Part shown: piece by piece, positions 37,902 to 48,100 of the stretch | How the letters are laid out: the number at the start of each line of letters is the position of its first letter | How positions within the stretch are numbered: position 1 is the first letter of the stretch | NCBI RefSeq assembly: GCF_022024235.1 | Contig: NZ_CP091800.1 | Location: forward strand, 1,080,610-1,144,609 | DNA length: 64,000 nt | Reading direction: 5' to 3' | Source: Segatella baroniae B14 | GTDB lineage: Bacteria > Bacteroidota > Bacteroidia > Bacteroidales > Bacteroidaceae | Program-made: the position numbers and the translations under genes | Notes under the pieces: model-generated | The model's input: only the letters and a program-made list of their open reading frames with translations | The model's database searches: none | What the model was told of the DNA's origin: nothing

Positions 37902-38231
37902 AAAACTTTTTGTTGGTTTTTTAGATTAAGACTAGCCTTTACCCTTACAAATATCAGAGTAAAAGGCATACGAATGATAGGTTAGGCTTTTTGTCGGGAA
38001 AAAGCTTGAAAACGTTGTTTGTACTCTGGCGGTTCAACCAGAAAGTGATTTAGGAGTAATTTTTGCTTGTTGCATTTTCATGATTAGATTGAACATATTA
38101 GTTAAATATAAATACATTTTTATTCCATAATATATGAAAATACATCACTGCTAAATAAAAGGAACATGACTGATGCGATCTAAATAGTGGCCGGTGTATT
38201 TCTCTTGCGATATTAGAACTTTGGTTCGATG
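37902..38231 (-). promoter_or_regulatory. Long untranslated leader of SusC locus 1
   Basis: From the predicted start near 38226 to the ATG at 37901 there are about 325 nt without a credible coding frame. Long leaders of Sus-type genes can carry regulatory RNA structures or antisense RNAs. I see no riboswitch class I recognise, nor a strong internal terminator. Confidence 0.4.
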
Positions 38232-38239
38232 CAAATATA
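38232..38239 (-). promoter_or_regulatory. Promoter (-7) of SusC locus 1
   Basis: The complement reads TATATTTG followed by CATCG, a consensus -7 element. No matching -33 TTTG is visible, as is usual for activated promoters. Confidence 0.5.
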
Positions 38240-38413
38240 TTTATTTGTTACATGAGCATGTTTGCGAAATGTAACAAATACTTTGCAAAACGTATCATTT
38301 ACCGACATTTTTACGAGTTTGTCGCATTTTTTAACCTAAAAATACAAATTAAAGTTAAATAAATAATTGTATAAAATACGCTTGTTTATACTTTTTGGAT
38401 AAAATACATAAGA

Positions 38414-38473
38414 ATAAAAAAACCGGAAATACATTCACTTTATAACTCAGTATAAAGGAATGTACCTCCGGTT
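38414..38473 (-). terminator. Rho-independent terminator of the PurF-like gene
   Basis: A long three-part stem (AACCGGA/TCCGGTT, TACATTC/GAATGTA, CTTTATA/TATAAAG) spans 38421-38473. On the minus strand it is followed directly by a run of seven Ts (38414-38420). A second, small hairpin CACCCCC-AAA-GGGGGTG lies at 38500-38516. Confidence 0.85.
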
Positions 38474-38528
38474 CCATTCTATAAAAAATTATAACCTTAC
38501 ACCCCCAAAGGGGGTGGCAAGAACTTCA

Positions 38529-39953
38529 TTAGTCATTATCGTGCTCATGACAGTAACTGCTACCATCAAAGCAATGCGTACAAACCTTGCATTTAGGCAG
38601 ACCGATACTTTCGATAAGATGTTCAATCTTGCTAAATTTCAGACTTGTAAGTCCCAATCGCTTACCGATTTCCTCAACCATACGATTATATTCTGGAGTA
38701 CCCGTTGTAGCATACTTCTCAAGATTTTTCTTGTCATCACCCTCAAAGTCCTTAATGATACGACGAGTAATAAGTTCAAGATCACTCTTAGAAGAGGTAA
38801 AGCCGATAAACGGACAACCATATACTAATGGCGGACATGAAATACGTGCATGCACTTCTTTAGCACCACACTCGAAGAATGTACGTACATTATCACGAAG
38901 CTGTGTACCACGAACGATAGAATCATCACAGAACACTACACGTTTACCATTAAGAATAGCCTTATTAGGTATCAACTTCATCTTAGCAACAAGATTACGA
39001 CGAGACTGGTTACCTGGAGTAAAGCTACGAGGCCATGTTGGGGTATATTTTAGAACCGCTCTCTTATAAGGTATACCTTTACCTTCTGCATAGCCTAAAG
39101 CACAGCCTACACCAGAATCAGGAATTCCGCAAACTAGATCGGCAGGGGTATCATCTTCCTTACCCATCATAATACCATTTTTCTCTCGCACATCTTCTGT
39201 ATTAATACCTTCGTAGGTACTGGTAGGGAAGCCATAATACACCCAAAGGAAAGAACAGATCTGCTGACGCTCTCTTGGACCTTGCAATACCTCCATACCA
39301 TCGGCACGAAGACGAACAATTTCACCAGGACCAACATCACGAACAGTCTTATAATCCAGATTTGGAAAACTCGTCGTCTCGCTCGATACTGCATAAGCGC
39401 CATCCTTCTGGCCAATAACCAAAGGTGTACGACCTAAGAAATCACGAGCAGCTATCATACCATCTTCTGTGATGATAACCATTGAGCAAGACCCCTCAAT
39501 CTTCTTAAATACATTGTTGATACCTTCAACGAAAGTATTACCCATGTTAATGAGCAAAGCTACCATCTCCGTCTGGTTAATGGTGTTCGCCGACATCTCA
39601 CTCAAATGCATACGCTTCTGCAACAATTCATCTGCGATTTCCCGCAGATTTGTAATGTGAGCAACTGTGGCCACTGCATAACGTCCCAAATGAGAGTTAA
39701 TGATGATAGGCTGAGGATCAGTATCACTGATAACACCCATACCCTGGTTTCCAACAAAAGATTCTAGTTCATCTTCAAATCTTGAACGAAAATAATTACG
39801 TTCCAAACTATGAATAGAGCGGGTAAAGCCTTTCTCACGGTCAAATGTGACCATACCTGCGCGCTTAGTACCCAAATGCGAATTGTAGTCTGTGCCGTAG
39901 AATACATCATCTACACAGCTTTTGACTGCAATTGTTCCGAAAATACCACCCAT
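38529..39953 (-). CDS. Amidophosphoribosyltransferase (PurF)-family protein lacking the N-terminal catalytic Cys
   Basis: Starting at the ATG at 39953 the protein has 474 residues and begins MGGIFGTIAVKSC. Active class II glutamine amidotransferases begin MCG, with Cys as nucleophile after Met removal; here it is Gly, so glutamine hydrolysis should fail by the usual route. The rest of the amidotransferase domain (YNSHLGTKRAG, GNQGMG) and the phosphoribosyltransferase domain are kept, including the PRPP loop VVFCDDSIVRGTQ. A C-terminal cluster of four Cys (CKVCTHCF...YC) could bind metal. It is known that Bacteroidota encode such a PurF-like paralogue beside a canonical one. Ammonia-dependent activity or a regulatory role is inference. 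The upstream codons to 40013 overlap the promoter and are not used. Confidence 0.75.
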   Translation of the reverse strand: MGGIFGTIAVKSCVDDVFYGTDYNSHLGTKRAGMVTFDREKGFTRSIHSLERNYFRSRFEDELESFVGNQGMGVISDTDPQPIIINSHLGRYAVATVAHITNLREIADELLQKRMHLSEMSANTINQTEMVALLINMGNTFVEGINNVFKKIEGSCSMVIITEDGMIAARDFLGRTPLVIGQKDGAYAVSSETTSFPNLDYKTVRDVGPGEIVRLRADGMEVLQGPRERQQICSFLWVYYGFPTSTYEGINTEDVREKNGIMMGKEDDTPADLVCGIPDSGVGCALGYAEGKGIPYKRAVLKYTPTWPRSFTPGNQSRRNLVAKMKLIPNKAILNGKRVVFCDDSIVRGTQLRDNVRTFFECGAKEVHARISCPPLVYGCPFIGFTSSKSDLELITRRIIKDFEGDDKKNLEKYATTGTPEYNRMVEEIGKRLGLTSLKFSKIEHLIESIGLPKCKVCTHCFDGSSYCHEHDND

Positions 39954-39993
39954 TGTTAATTTATAAAAGGTTACTTTTAATGATTCACGCATG

Positions 39994-40026
39994 CAAAGAT
40001 ACAAAAATTGCATGAAAAGTTACAAA
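39994..40026 (-). promoter_or_regulatory. Promoter of the PurF-like gene
   Basis: The -7 TATCTTTG (complement 39994-40001) lies about 40 nt before the start. TTTG at 40023-40026 is 21 nt upstream, inside the T run of the upstream terminator-like structure. Confidence 0.6.
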
Positions 40027-40216
40027 AAAACCAGCAGAGATATCACATCTACACTGGTCGACAAATATATTACATTTCCACATTTAAATTGTTCGTCGGG
40101 TCAGAGGACATAGAACTGACCACTTGTATTTATTATGTTTTTGAGTTGGTCTTAACAATTTTCAAGCCAATATATCACTCTCATTTGTCATGAAAGACAT
40201 ACAACGCTTTCTATCT
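40022..40216 (-). ncRNA. Candidate structured non-coding RNA between the PurF-like and AraC genes
   Basis: A consensus -7 TATATTTG (complement of 40222-40229) would start a minus-strand transcript near 40216. It would run about 195 nt to a Rho-independent terminator. The terminator hairpin covers 40030-40058 (ACCAG/CTGGT with an inner AGAT/ATCT) and is followed by seven Ts (40024-40030). Internal hairpins include GGTCAG/CTGACC near 40100-40122 and TTGGCTT/AAG-A-CCAA. I find no convincing reading frame. It could also be an attenuated leader of the PurF-like gene, since that gene lies directly downstream, but the gene has its own promoter. No -33 match is seen. Confidence 0.45.
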
Positions 40217-40359
40217 AAGTGCAAATATAAAAAGATATTTTATAACTTCTGTATTATATAAACCCTAAAAAACATTTTTTTGGGACGAGAAACATGGTTT
40301 TCTGTTATATGTAACATTCTTTATATCATATGGAATATCTGTCCAAACGAAAAAAGGTA

Positions 40360-40367
40360 TAACTTTG
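40360..40367 (+). promoter_or_regulatory. Promoter (-7) of the AraC-type regulator
   Basis: TAACTTTG followed by CAAAG matches the -7 consensus and gives a leader of about 50 nt. Confidence 0.5.
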
Positions 40368-40422
40368 CAAAGTAGATAGCCAAAAGATAATGAATTGAAG
40401 CATTTACTATAAAATAACTAGA

Positions 40423-41334
40423 ATGAGAAATAAAATGCGTAAGCCTATAAAATATGAGATTGAATTTATTGCTGACTCTAAAGCTGAATTCAATCATAAT
40501 GACCTTAAAATGTATAAGGGCATTAAGGCTGTCGTCAACAAAGGACCAACACCCTTAAACTATACAACTATTGCCATTTGCAAAAAAGGTAAGGTTAAAT
40601 GCAATTTGGGCGGGAAAGAAATCCAATATCAAGCTGGTGATATTATTTTCGCATCAAGCCGTCTTACTTTACAAGATACTCATATGTCTGCTTCTGCATC
40701 TATAGACACCATTTCGTTTAAAGACTTTTTAGCTTATCAGTTTCTCGTGCATACATCACAAATGAACTTGTTGAAATCTAAAATGCTAGAGGACCCTGTA
40801 ATCAGTCTGAATAAGCAGCAGCAGCAATATATCTATACCCTATTCGATACCATATATGACATGGTAAGCAATAAATTATTCGATGGGCGTAAAGCTTATG
40901 CTATTAAGAAGATGCTAGAGGCTTTTATCGCTGTAGTAATGACGATATATCAGAATCGCGAAGTTCCTGAAAAAGATACTCCTATTAAAGGTATACATGG
41001 TGAAGAACTTGCCAAGCGGTTCTATATGATGGTTAATGATCAAAATAACCACGAACGTAATGTGGCTGAATATGCCAAGCTTCTCAATATCACACCTAAA
41101 TATCTCGCCATTCTGGTAAGAAGATATATGGGTAAAGCGCCGCTGGAAGTGATTACTGAGATTACCCTCGACCGTATTAAGAGCGAACTGCAGTTCTCTA
41201 CAAAATCGGTCAAGGAAATCGCTTATTCTTTAAGATTCGATAATCTGAGTTTCTTTGGCAAATATGTCAAGAAGCATTTAGGGGTTAGCCCTCAGCGTTA
41301 TCGCAATCAGTATCTCAGAGAACATTCCAAATAG
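40423..41334 (+). CDS. AraC-family transcriptional regulator
   Basis: This 303-residue protein has an N-terminal cupin-like sensor domain (about 15-120, with CNLGGKEIQYQAGDIIFASS) and a helical linker. The C-terminal double helix-turn-helix (about 200-300) contains the AraC signature KEIAYSLRFDNLSFFGKYVKKHLGVSPQ, quoted here as adjoining pieces KEIAYSLRFDNLSF and KHLGVSPQRYR. Such proteins sense a small ligand and bind promoter DNA. It stands between the two SusC/SusD loci and is convergent with the second, so it is a plausible controller of one of them; this is inference. A second ATG five codons downstream (40435) could also be the start. Confidence 0.87.
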   Translation: MRNKMRKPIKYEIEFIADSKAEFNHNDLKMYKGIKAVVNKGPTPLNYTTIAICKKGKVKCNLGGKEIQYQAGDIIFASSRLTLQDTHMSASASIDTISFKDFLAYQFLVHTSQMNLLKSKMLEDPVISLNKQQQQYIYTLFDTIYDMVSNKLFDGRKAYAIKKMLEAFIAVVMTIYQNREVPEKDTPIKGIHGEELAKRFYMMVNDQNNHERNVAEYAKLLNITPKYLAILVRRYMGKAPLEVITEITLDRIKSELQFSTKSVKEIAYSLRFDNLSFFGKYVKKHLGVSPQRYRNQYLREHSK

Positions 41335-41338
41335 AACT

Positions 41339-43309
41339 TTATTTTCCTTTTAAGTAATCTATTGTACGCTGTGGGCTATACATTTCCCACAGCGATGCAA
41401 CAGTCCATCCTGGTGCAAAAACACGATGGTAAAATCCTTTACCATGACTACCATAATCCCAGGTTGTATGTTGTACCACTTCAGGATAATAGCCTGGTTT
41501 GGCTATACCGCAAAGTCGGTCTTGGGTAGGAAGTAACTGGTCTAACGAATTAAAAATAACTTGGCGCATTTGTTCAAATCTTCTTTCGTTTGTCTCTGTA
41601 CTCAACCATTTCAATATGCTTGGCAATTCGAACACAAACACGTCAACATGATTGTTTTCTACTGATACATTACCCCATCCCCGCGTGTGGAAATTAAGTT
41701 TTCCTAATAATTGTTCAGGAGCAAATGGTACATCCCATGTATAATACCAGGATAAGGCAAAGTAGGCCGCTTTACGACATAAGTCTATATAATGCATTCT
41801 TGCTTTATTTGGACTGACCATTGCCATATAATAGGTTGCTGTAACTGCAGCTATAGCAGCCTCCTTATCTTCACAATTCGCATCGAGTGTAGATGAATAG
41901 TAATCGCTCTTATTAATAATGTTTTGTTCGATATAGTCTACCGTACGCTCTGCTGCTTTTAGATATTTTTTGTCGCCAAAATAAACATACCCCATTACCA
42001 ATGTTGAGGTGGCCGAAGACGTACTGCCTCCCGATATATCATGCACAGTACCATCTTCTTTAAATTTTCTAGCAAAATGACCATCTGATAGTTGCATAGC
42101 AACCATATTATCGAGCATCTTTCGTACCCGCAATTCCCATTCTTGATGCTTACGATGATGCTTTTTCTCATAGGACAAATAGTGTAAAAGTGCATAAATG
42201 CCTTCACTCTGCTGCCTTATGGTGTGTATCTGCTGCCCACCAGCACGTACGATAGGTTTATCGTCGATAAGCCAGCCGTTTTGGGTTATACCATGAGCCA
42301 GCCAACTGTCGAATATGTTCTTGCCCATAGACACCAGTTGTTCGTCTTGCTGCTGTTCTCCATATTCCAAAGCATTGAAGGCATTCAAAAGGACACGACC
42401 ACAGAAGCCCAACTGTACTCTGCTTTCCCGATTACAAGTTGCTGTCTGTATAGATATACCGGAATGGTATTTCAGGGGGGTCGAATCGACATACGACTGT
42501 TTGAAGTATTGGGCAAGTCCAAACTTCATCTCTGCCGGAGTATAGCGAGGAGTAAGTGGTTGTGGGGCCATCTTATCAAAACTATGACACCATGTTAAAG
42601 CGACAAAATCACTAAAATCCTTGGCCTGTACAGTGTGAATACGCCAGGAAATACGCTTCTGCTCACCTCGTTTTAAATGAGCAAAGGTCATCACAGCCTC
42701 AACCAATGAGAGTTTTCTGACATAACGTTTTGGGGTTTCCATGAAAGGATAACCAAAAGTAAGTGATACCTGAGGGTCTTCTGCATCAAATCCCAAATAA
42801 CCTATTGAGGTTTCACCTGGCAGAATGACTTCACCCGACAGCTGTCCCACGACACAATCTTTTCCCTGATCTAAAATGCGCATCACGGAGACTCCCTGTT
42901 TCATTTTTTCATCATACACCGATGTAAGCGGTGTTGAGAGCCGGTCTTCACGGAAATTCCAGCTACGGCTAGTTTTAAAGGATGGAGCTTTGGCAGGCGA
43001 TCTCATGTTCTGATGATAAAACAAACCTGGCAGATAAAATTCTGCAGATTGAGATGACAGGGCTGTATTGAGCATACCACCTATATTATAATAGACATCA
43101 GCCTTGGCCTTGACACAAAGAGTTAATAATTCGTCTGCCCCATCCTTTTTCTGCTCTATGGTAATATCTAATGGCAAAGGCTTCTCGGGTATTAACTGAT
43201 TACCCTTTTGCTCCAAGAAATAATGGTGCAACGGTTGTCCCTCGCTCTTGAGCGAAATTACGACATCTATATCAGAAGCTGAAAGTGGAGCAAAACTCAC
43301 CAAGAGCAT
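41339..43309 (-). CDS. Putative (alpha/alpha)6-toroid glycan-processing protein with out-of-frame signal peptide
   Basis: The 656-residue frame from ATG 43309 has an N-terminal beta-sandwich-like region (about 1-230) and a helical C-terminal half. The latter has repeated aromatic helices (GIYALLHYLSYEKKH, AAERTVDYIEQNI, AAYFALSWYYTWDVPFAPEQ, NVSVENNHVDVFVFELPSIL) typical of six-hairpin glycosidase-like toroids; the exact family is not recognised. From this ATG the secretion signal is only MLLVSFAPLSAS, too short and uncharged. Upstream, KKISLLF lies in the same frame and an ATG (43336-43338) sits in another. One extra A in the A7 tract (plus strand 43324-43330) would join them into MGIKKISLLFMLLVSFAPLS, a proper signal peptide. 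The gene ends the SusC-SusD unit and overlaps SusD if the upstream ATG is used. Confidence 0.7.
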   Translation of the reverse strand: MLLVSFAPLSASDIDVVISLKSEGQPLHHYFLEQKGNQLIPEKPLPLDITIEQKKDGADELLTLCVKAKADVYYNIGGMLNTALSSQSAEFYLPGLFYHQNMRSPAKAPSFKTSRSWNFREDRLSTPLTSVYDEKMKQGVSVMRILDQGKDCVVGQLSGEVILPGETSIGYLGFDAEDPQVSLTFGYPFMETPKRYVRKLSLVEAVMTFAHLKRGEQKRISWRIHTVQAKDFSDFVALTWCHSFDKMAPQPLTPRYTPAEMKFGLAQYFKQSYVDSTPLKYHSGISIQTATCNRESRVQLGFCGRVLLNAFNALEYGEQQQDEQLVSMGKNIFDSWLAHGITQNGWLIDDKPIVRAGGQQIHTIRQQSEGIYALLHYLSYEKKHHRKHQEWELRVRKMLDNMVAMQLSDGHFARKFKEDGTVHDISGGSTSSATSTLVMGYVYFGDKKYLKAAERTVDYIEQNIINKSDYYSSTLDANCEDKEAAIAAVTATYYMAMVSPNKARMHYIDLCRKAAYFALSWYYTWDVPFAPEQLLGKLNFHTRGWGNVSVENNHVDVFVFELPSILKWLSTETNERRFEQMRQVIFNSLDQLLPTQDRLCGIAKPGYYPEVVQHTTWDYGSHGKGFYHRVFAPGWTVASLWEMYSPQRTIDYLKGK

Positions 43310-43328
43310 AAATAACAGTGATATTTTT

Positions 43329-45080
43329 TTATTCCCATCCTATATTCTGCTTAATAGTTCCATTTAAATTGATATCATTGGTAGGTATCGGATAAAAATA
43401 ATATTTAGACAGATAACTTCGAGTTGCAGATGTTGCAATCATGTATCCATCAGCATCTACCTTCACCTGACTATGTTCGGCTGCGGTCAGATTTGCTCCT
43501 CTATTAATCGCAGGATAGCGATTACTATCCAGTTTGTCGAGTTGATGCCAGCGTACCAAATCCCAATAACGATACCAATTATCTAACATCAGTTCACAAC
43601 GGCGAACACGGCGTATCTCCCAGATTAAATGGCTTACTCCTTGATTATTGGCAGGGTCAGCCTCAGGATTCAGTGTCATCGCAGGTAAACCGACTCGGTG
43701 CTGCAACGGATTAATGGTTTCATCCAAATCTTCCTGAGTAATTATACCAAGTTCAGCTTTAGCTTCCGCCAAATTAAGTTGAATAACGGCATACCAGAAG
43801 AGGGGGGCATCGGTATATCCGGTTTTTACATTGGTACGATAGTAAAGAAGAACAGCCGGTGTATCGTATTTACGTATAGTATATCCAGTACTCGACGTCA
43901 TCTCCATAGTCAGTTTTCCATCAGGCGAAGGCTCTGGACGTATCCAACCATGCCCATTGTAACATATCACAGAATCTATAATCGCTGATAGACGTTGGTC
44001 TTTATGGGCAAGTAAATGTTGTATCGAATAATTTCCCTGTTGGTTCAGCTGAGCACGGTCGTCTGTAGGCAATGACGTGGTGGCCAAAGGTTTACCATCG
44101 GTAAAGAGAAAGGCGTCTACAGCATCTTTGGTGAGCCCTCGTTGCGTTGTAGACCCCACATTATAATCTACTAACGAATGTCCGATGGCATCTTTTTCAT
44201 AATGGCGGGCAAAGATGACTTCGCTTGCATTCGACAAATCTAGTGAATGATAGACTTCACCATACGTAGGCATCAGACTATACATACCGCTATGTATCAG
44301 AGTTTCAGATGCGGACACACATTCTTGCAGATATTTTTGAGCTCTATCCTCATTCGGTGCTTCACCATTATCCGCTTGAGTACGATACTTGCAATAGGTA
44401 CCTTCAAACAGACAGATATCACTCTTCATAGCCAGCGCCATTTCCTTGCTCCAGCTAAACTTACTGGTAGCTGTAGGGATATGAGCAATGGCAAAATCGA
44501 GATCTTGCAGCACATAGTCCATCACTTGGTCACGACTAGTACGCTCACCATACACAATAGGGTCATCTGGATTATTGATTACCCGATCTTCCCATTGAAT
44601 ATCACCATATTCGCGCACCAACTGATAATAAAGCCAAGCACGATTAAGTCGTCCGATACCTTCAAATTGATTTTTCTGAGCCAGCGGCAATGTCGAAGTT
44701 TTCAAACCGTCGAGCAAATAATTTACCCGTCGAATTTGGGCAAATTTATCAGTCCACTCTTTACTTGTGCTTGGCACGGTGGTAAAACTCCAGTTATCAA
44801 AATCTGGATTAGCTTGATCATCTCCCAAACTCTTGAAGTAGAACCAGCCAAATTCGCTATTTTGTCCATAACCAATATAGTTCTCGTAGAAACCATTGGT
44901 ATAACTCTCTACTAGATTGGCATTATTCCACAACGAGGCGTCGTTAGTAATCACATCGCGTGGTTTCTGATTAAGCAGACCACTACAACCGGCCAAAAGC
45001 ATCGAAACTGCTGATAAAGCTATCGACCTTACAACAACGATCGATGGAGTTGTCATGATATATTTTATAGATATGTTCAT
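43329..45080 (-). CDS. SusD/RagB-family glycan-binding lipoprotein (locus 2)
   Basis: The 583-residue protein has a long N-terminus; MTTPSIVVVRSIALSAVSML with lipobox LAGC suggests the ATG at 45056 may be the true start. It shows SusD features: the segment LNQKPRDVITNDASLWNN after the lipid anchor, the TPR-like helices with RAWLYYQLVREYGDI, and the C-terminal IRRVRRCELMLDNWYRYWDL, in which the usual ERR appears as VRR. It would form the lid of the SusC transporter encoded 36 nt upstream. Its stop codon overlaps the A7 tract that affects the next gene. Confidence 0.92.
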   Translation of the reverse strand: MNISIKYIMTTPSIVVVRSIALSAVSMLLAGCSGLLNQKPRDVITNDASLWNNANLVESYTNGFYENYIGYGQNSEFGWFYFKSLGDDQANPDFDNWSFTTVPSTSKEWTDKFAQIRRVNYLLDGLKTSTLPLAQKNQFEGIGRLNRAWLYYQLVREYGDIQWEDRVINNPDDPIVYGERTSRDQVMDYVLQDLDFAIAHIPTATSKFSWSKEMALAMKSDICLFEGTYCKYRTQADNGEAPNEDRAQKYLQECVSASETLIHSGMYSLMPTYGEVYHSLDLSNASEVIFARHYEKDAIGHSLVDYNVGSTTQRGLTKDAVDAFLFTDGKPLATTSLPTDDRAQLNQQGNYSIQHLLAHKDQRLSAIIDSVICYNGHGWIRPEPSPDGKLTMEMTSSTGYTIRKYDTPAVLLYYRTNVKTGYTDAPLFWYAVIQLNLAEAKAELGIITQEDLDETINPLQHRVGLPAMTLNPEADPANNQGVSHLIWEIRRVRRCELMLDNWYRYWDLVRWHQLDKLDSNRYPAINRGANLTAAEHSQVKVDADGYMIATSATRSYLSKYYFYPIPTNDINLNGTIKQNIGWE

Positions 45081-45116
45081 GATTTTGTCACTTACAAAAG
45101 ATGTACAATATATGAA

Positions 45117-48100
45117 TTAGAAAGTTACCTGCAATCCTACTACCCACGAACGAGTTATAGGGGTAGTACGCCCCCATCCACCATAAACGATACCGTTACC
45201 GTCGTTAATTTCCGGATCGAGTGGCAGATTACCATTACCTTTATGCAATAGGAACAAATTATTGGCACTGGTATAGATACGTAAGCTTTCGATATGAGCC
45301 TTACGGGTAAGCCCCTCAGGAAGAGTATAACCCAGAGTTACGCTCTTCAGACGCAGATAAGACATATCAACGAGATATCTACTTTGTGGATAATAATTAT
45401 TACTTCCACCTGCGTCAGCCAAAGCTGCAACATTTCCCGCTACATCATTCCCCGGCCAAAGACATGGGAAATCATTATTTTGATTGATATTAACGATGCC
45501 ATTAGCAGGATCATAAATATTATAACTTGTCTGATTGGCATAAAGGGCTAAGTCGGCATTTCTCATCAGCGGGAATGCAAAAGAAGAAATCGTCCACATA
45601 TCACGCTTGCCTACACCCTGAAAAAAGAGGTCCAGATCGATACCTTTATAAGCTCCACCTAAATGGAAACTGTATTCATAGCGTGGCAACTGGTTGCCGA
45701 TAACTTTCAAGTCACCATGATCTTGCAACGTTCCTTTGCCACCATTTATTTTACCATCACCATTCAAGTCTTTATATTTGATATCACCTGGACCAAAGAC
45801 AAACTTACCGGTCTGTATACCTGTCTGGTCAGCTATTCCCGCTTTATAGTTCCAACTTCCATCGGCATTCTGTCCTTCAAAATCTTCCTCTGTAAAATAG
45901 CGATCGGTCTCAAAGCCCCAGATATCTCCCCAGTTTTCACCCTCATAAGCATAGGCTGTATTGCCGGTATGACCTACCAGCTGCGAGGTATTATTCCAAC
46001 GGGTTACACGTACACGGGTGTCACTGATAGAGAAGTTGGCATAAAGACTCAGATTTTTATTCCACTGCTTACGCCAAGCTAAAGCAAGTTCCCAGCCACG
46101 AGAACGGAGTTGACCCGCATTCGTATAAGGGGCTTCAGCTCCCACACTCGATGGTAGGGCATTTCCTGGTGCCAACATGTCTTTGGTAAGACGTTGAAAG
46201 AGATCGAAGCTCAGGGTAAACTCATTATTTAAGAAACCAAGATCAATGCCGAAATTGGTTGTCTGTATTCGCTCCCAAGTAAGCGACGGACTAACCCATG
46301 TTGGTATTTTTAAACCACTAAGCTGGTTAGTACCCACAAACCAATCGGTCTGATAAGCCTCTAAGGTAGAAAGAAACATATTGTCACCTACAGCTTCATT
46401 ACCTATCTGACCGAATGAAAAACGCAACTTACCATTAGAGACTATATTTTTCACAGGACTAAAATATTTTTCTTCACTGAAGCGGTATCCTGCAGAAAGA
46501 CTCGGAAAGAAGGCCCATTTGTGTCCTTCTCTGAAACGACTAGAACCATCATATCTGCCGTTGAGTTCTAACAGATAAATGCCCTTATAGTCGTAGTTGA
46601 TTCGACCAAAGACACCTGCACTGGCACGATCTTGTGTTGCTGATGTTATTTTAGCTTTGGCCATATCTCCATAAGTAAGATTAAATTCCGGATAATTCTC
46701 ATCATAGAGTTGGGTACGCATAGCCGAAAAATTATCTCGCTCCAGTTTTTCTGCATTTACTCCTACCATAACATTCAGGTTATGTTTATCAGCAAAGAGA
46801 TGAGCATAGTTAAGATAAGCATTAGCAGTCCATCTGTCAGCCTTACCATTTTCCTTGGTCACCGATGAATTACTATTATTCACAATGTACACGGGTGTTG
46901 TACCGCTCCAGTTCATGCCGAAAATACTCTTCGTCGAGGTTTTTATATTGTCATTCTCTATTTGGTAAGTAAAATCAGCATTCAACGTTATATCATGAGT
47001 TATATATGCTTTGGCATAAGCCTGCATCTGAAGTACATCGCGTATAGTAGATTTATCACCAGCCCCTTTCTGCATGGCTATAAAACGATAATCATAAGTG
47101 CTTCCGTCTACATCCTCTATATAGCCCGATGGAACAAAGTAAGATCCCCATCGCCAGATATACTGATATATGCTCGAATAGGTATCTTTAGAATCGACTT
47201 TCTTTCGGGAAAATGACGAACGAAGCCCGATGGTAAGCCAATCGGTCAGGTCTGTCTTCAAATGAAGAGTAGCGTTAAAGCGCTGGCGACGATCTGGGTC
47301 TATCTTCATGATATCTACCTTGCGATCATAGCCCGCTGAAAAATAATACGTTGTCTTATTGCTTGAACCCGATATACTCAAATTATGTGATGTCGAAGGA
47401 GCATGGCTATTATACCAAATATCCTGTATATCATAATCTGCATAATAGAGCGCTTTGGCGCCATCAAAACGATAATCGCCCACGGCATCCATACTTTGAT
47501 AAGGCTGCATCAGGCTGTACCCTTTCTTGCCACCATTCTGCTCTTCCCAAGCCTTAGCATAAGGTAATAACTCGTCAAAATACATTCCGAATAATTCAGG
47601 GGTACTTTCACCGGCTCTCGCCTTAGCTCTTATACCCGCTTCAAGTTGGGTGGCTACCGATGGGAAATTTGGTAATATGGTAGCTTTGTCCCAACCAAAC
47701 TGCATATCGTATCTTATCTTTATTTTGTCACCTTTATTCGCCTGTTTGGTAGTAATTAATATCACACCAAAGGCGGCTCTACTTCCATAGATGGCTGACG
47801 AGGAGGCATCCTTTAACACGGAAATAGATGCAATATCATTACCATTAAGCAGACTCATATCATCGCAAGGAACACCGTCGACGATAACAAGCGGAGATGA
47901 TTGCTGACTGTTTGATAGGGTTCCTAATCCACGTATCGAGAGTGTTGGTGAAGCATCTATAGAACCATTACTATTGATGATCGTAAGTCCTGGCACTGCA
48001 CCCTGCAGCGCTTTAGCTACATCCTGAGCAGGTCTCGAACCTATAGTCTTCTCGAGGTCGACGTTAGCGACTGCACCTGTTAGATTTACTTTTTTCTGCT

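Noticed and set aside
44247..44915. 222-codon frame opposite the second SusD gene
   Set aside because: Fully contained in a recognised gene on the other strand; no promoter signal.
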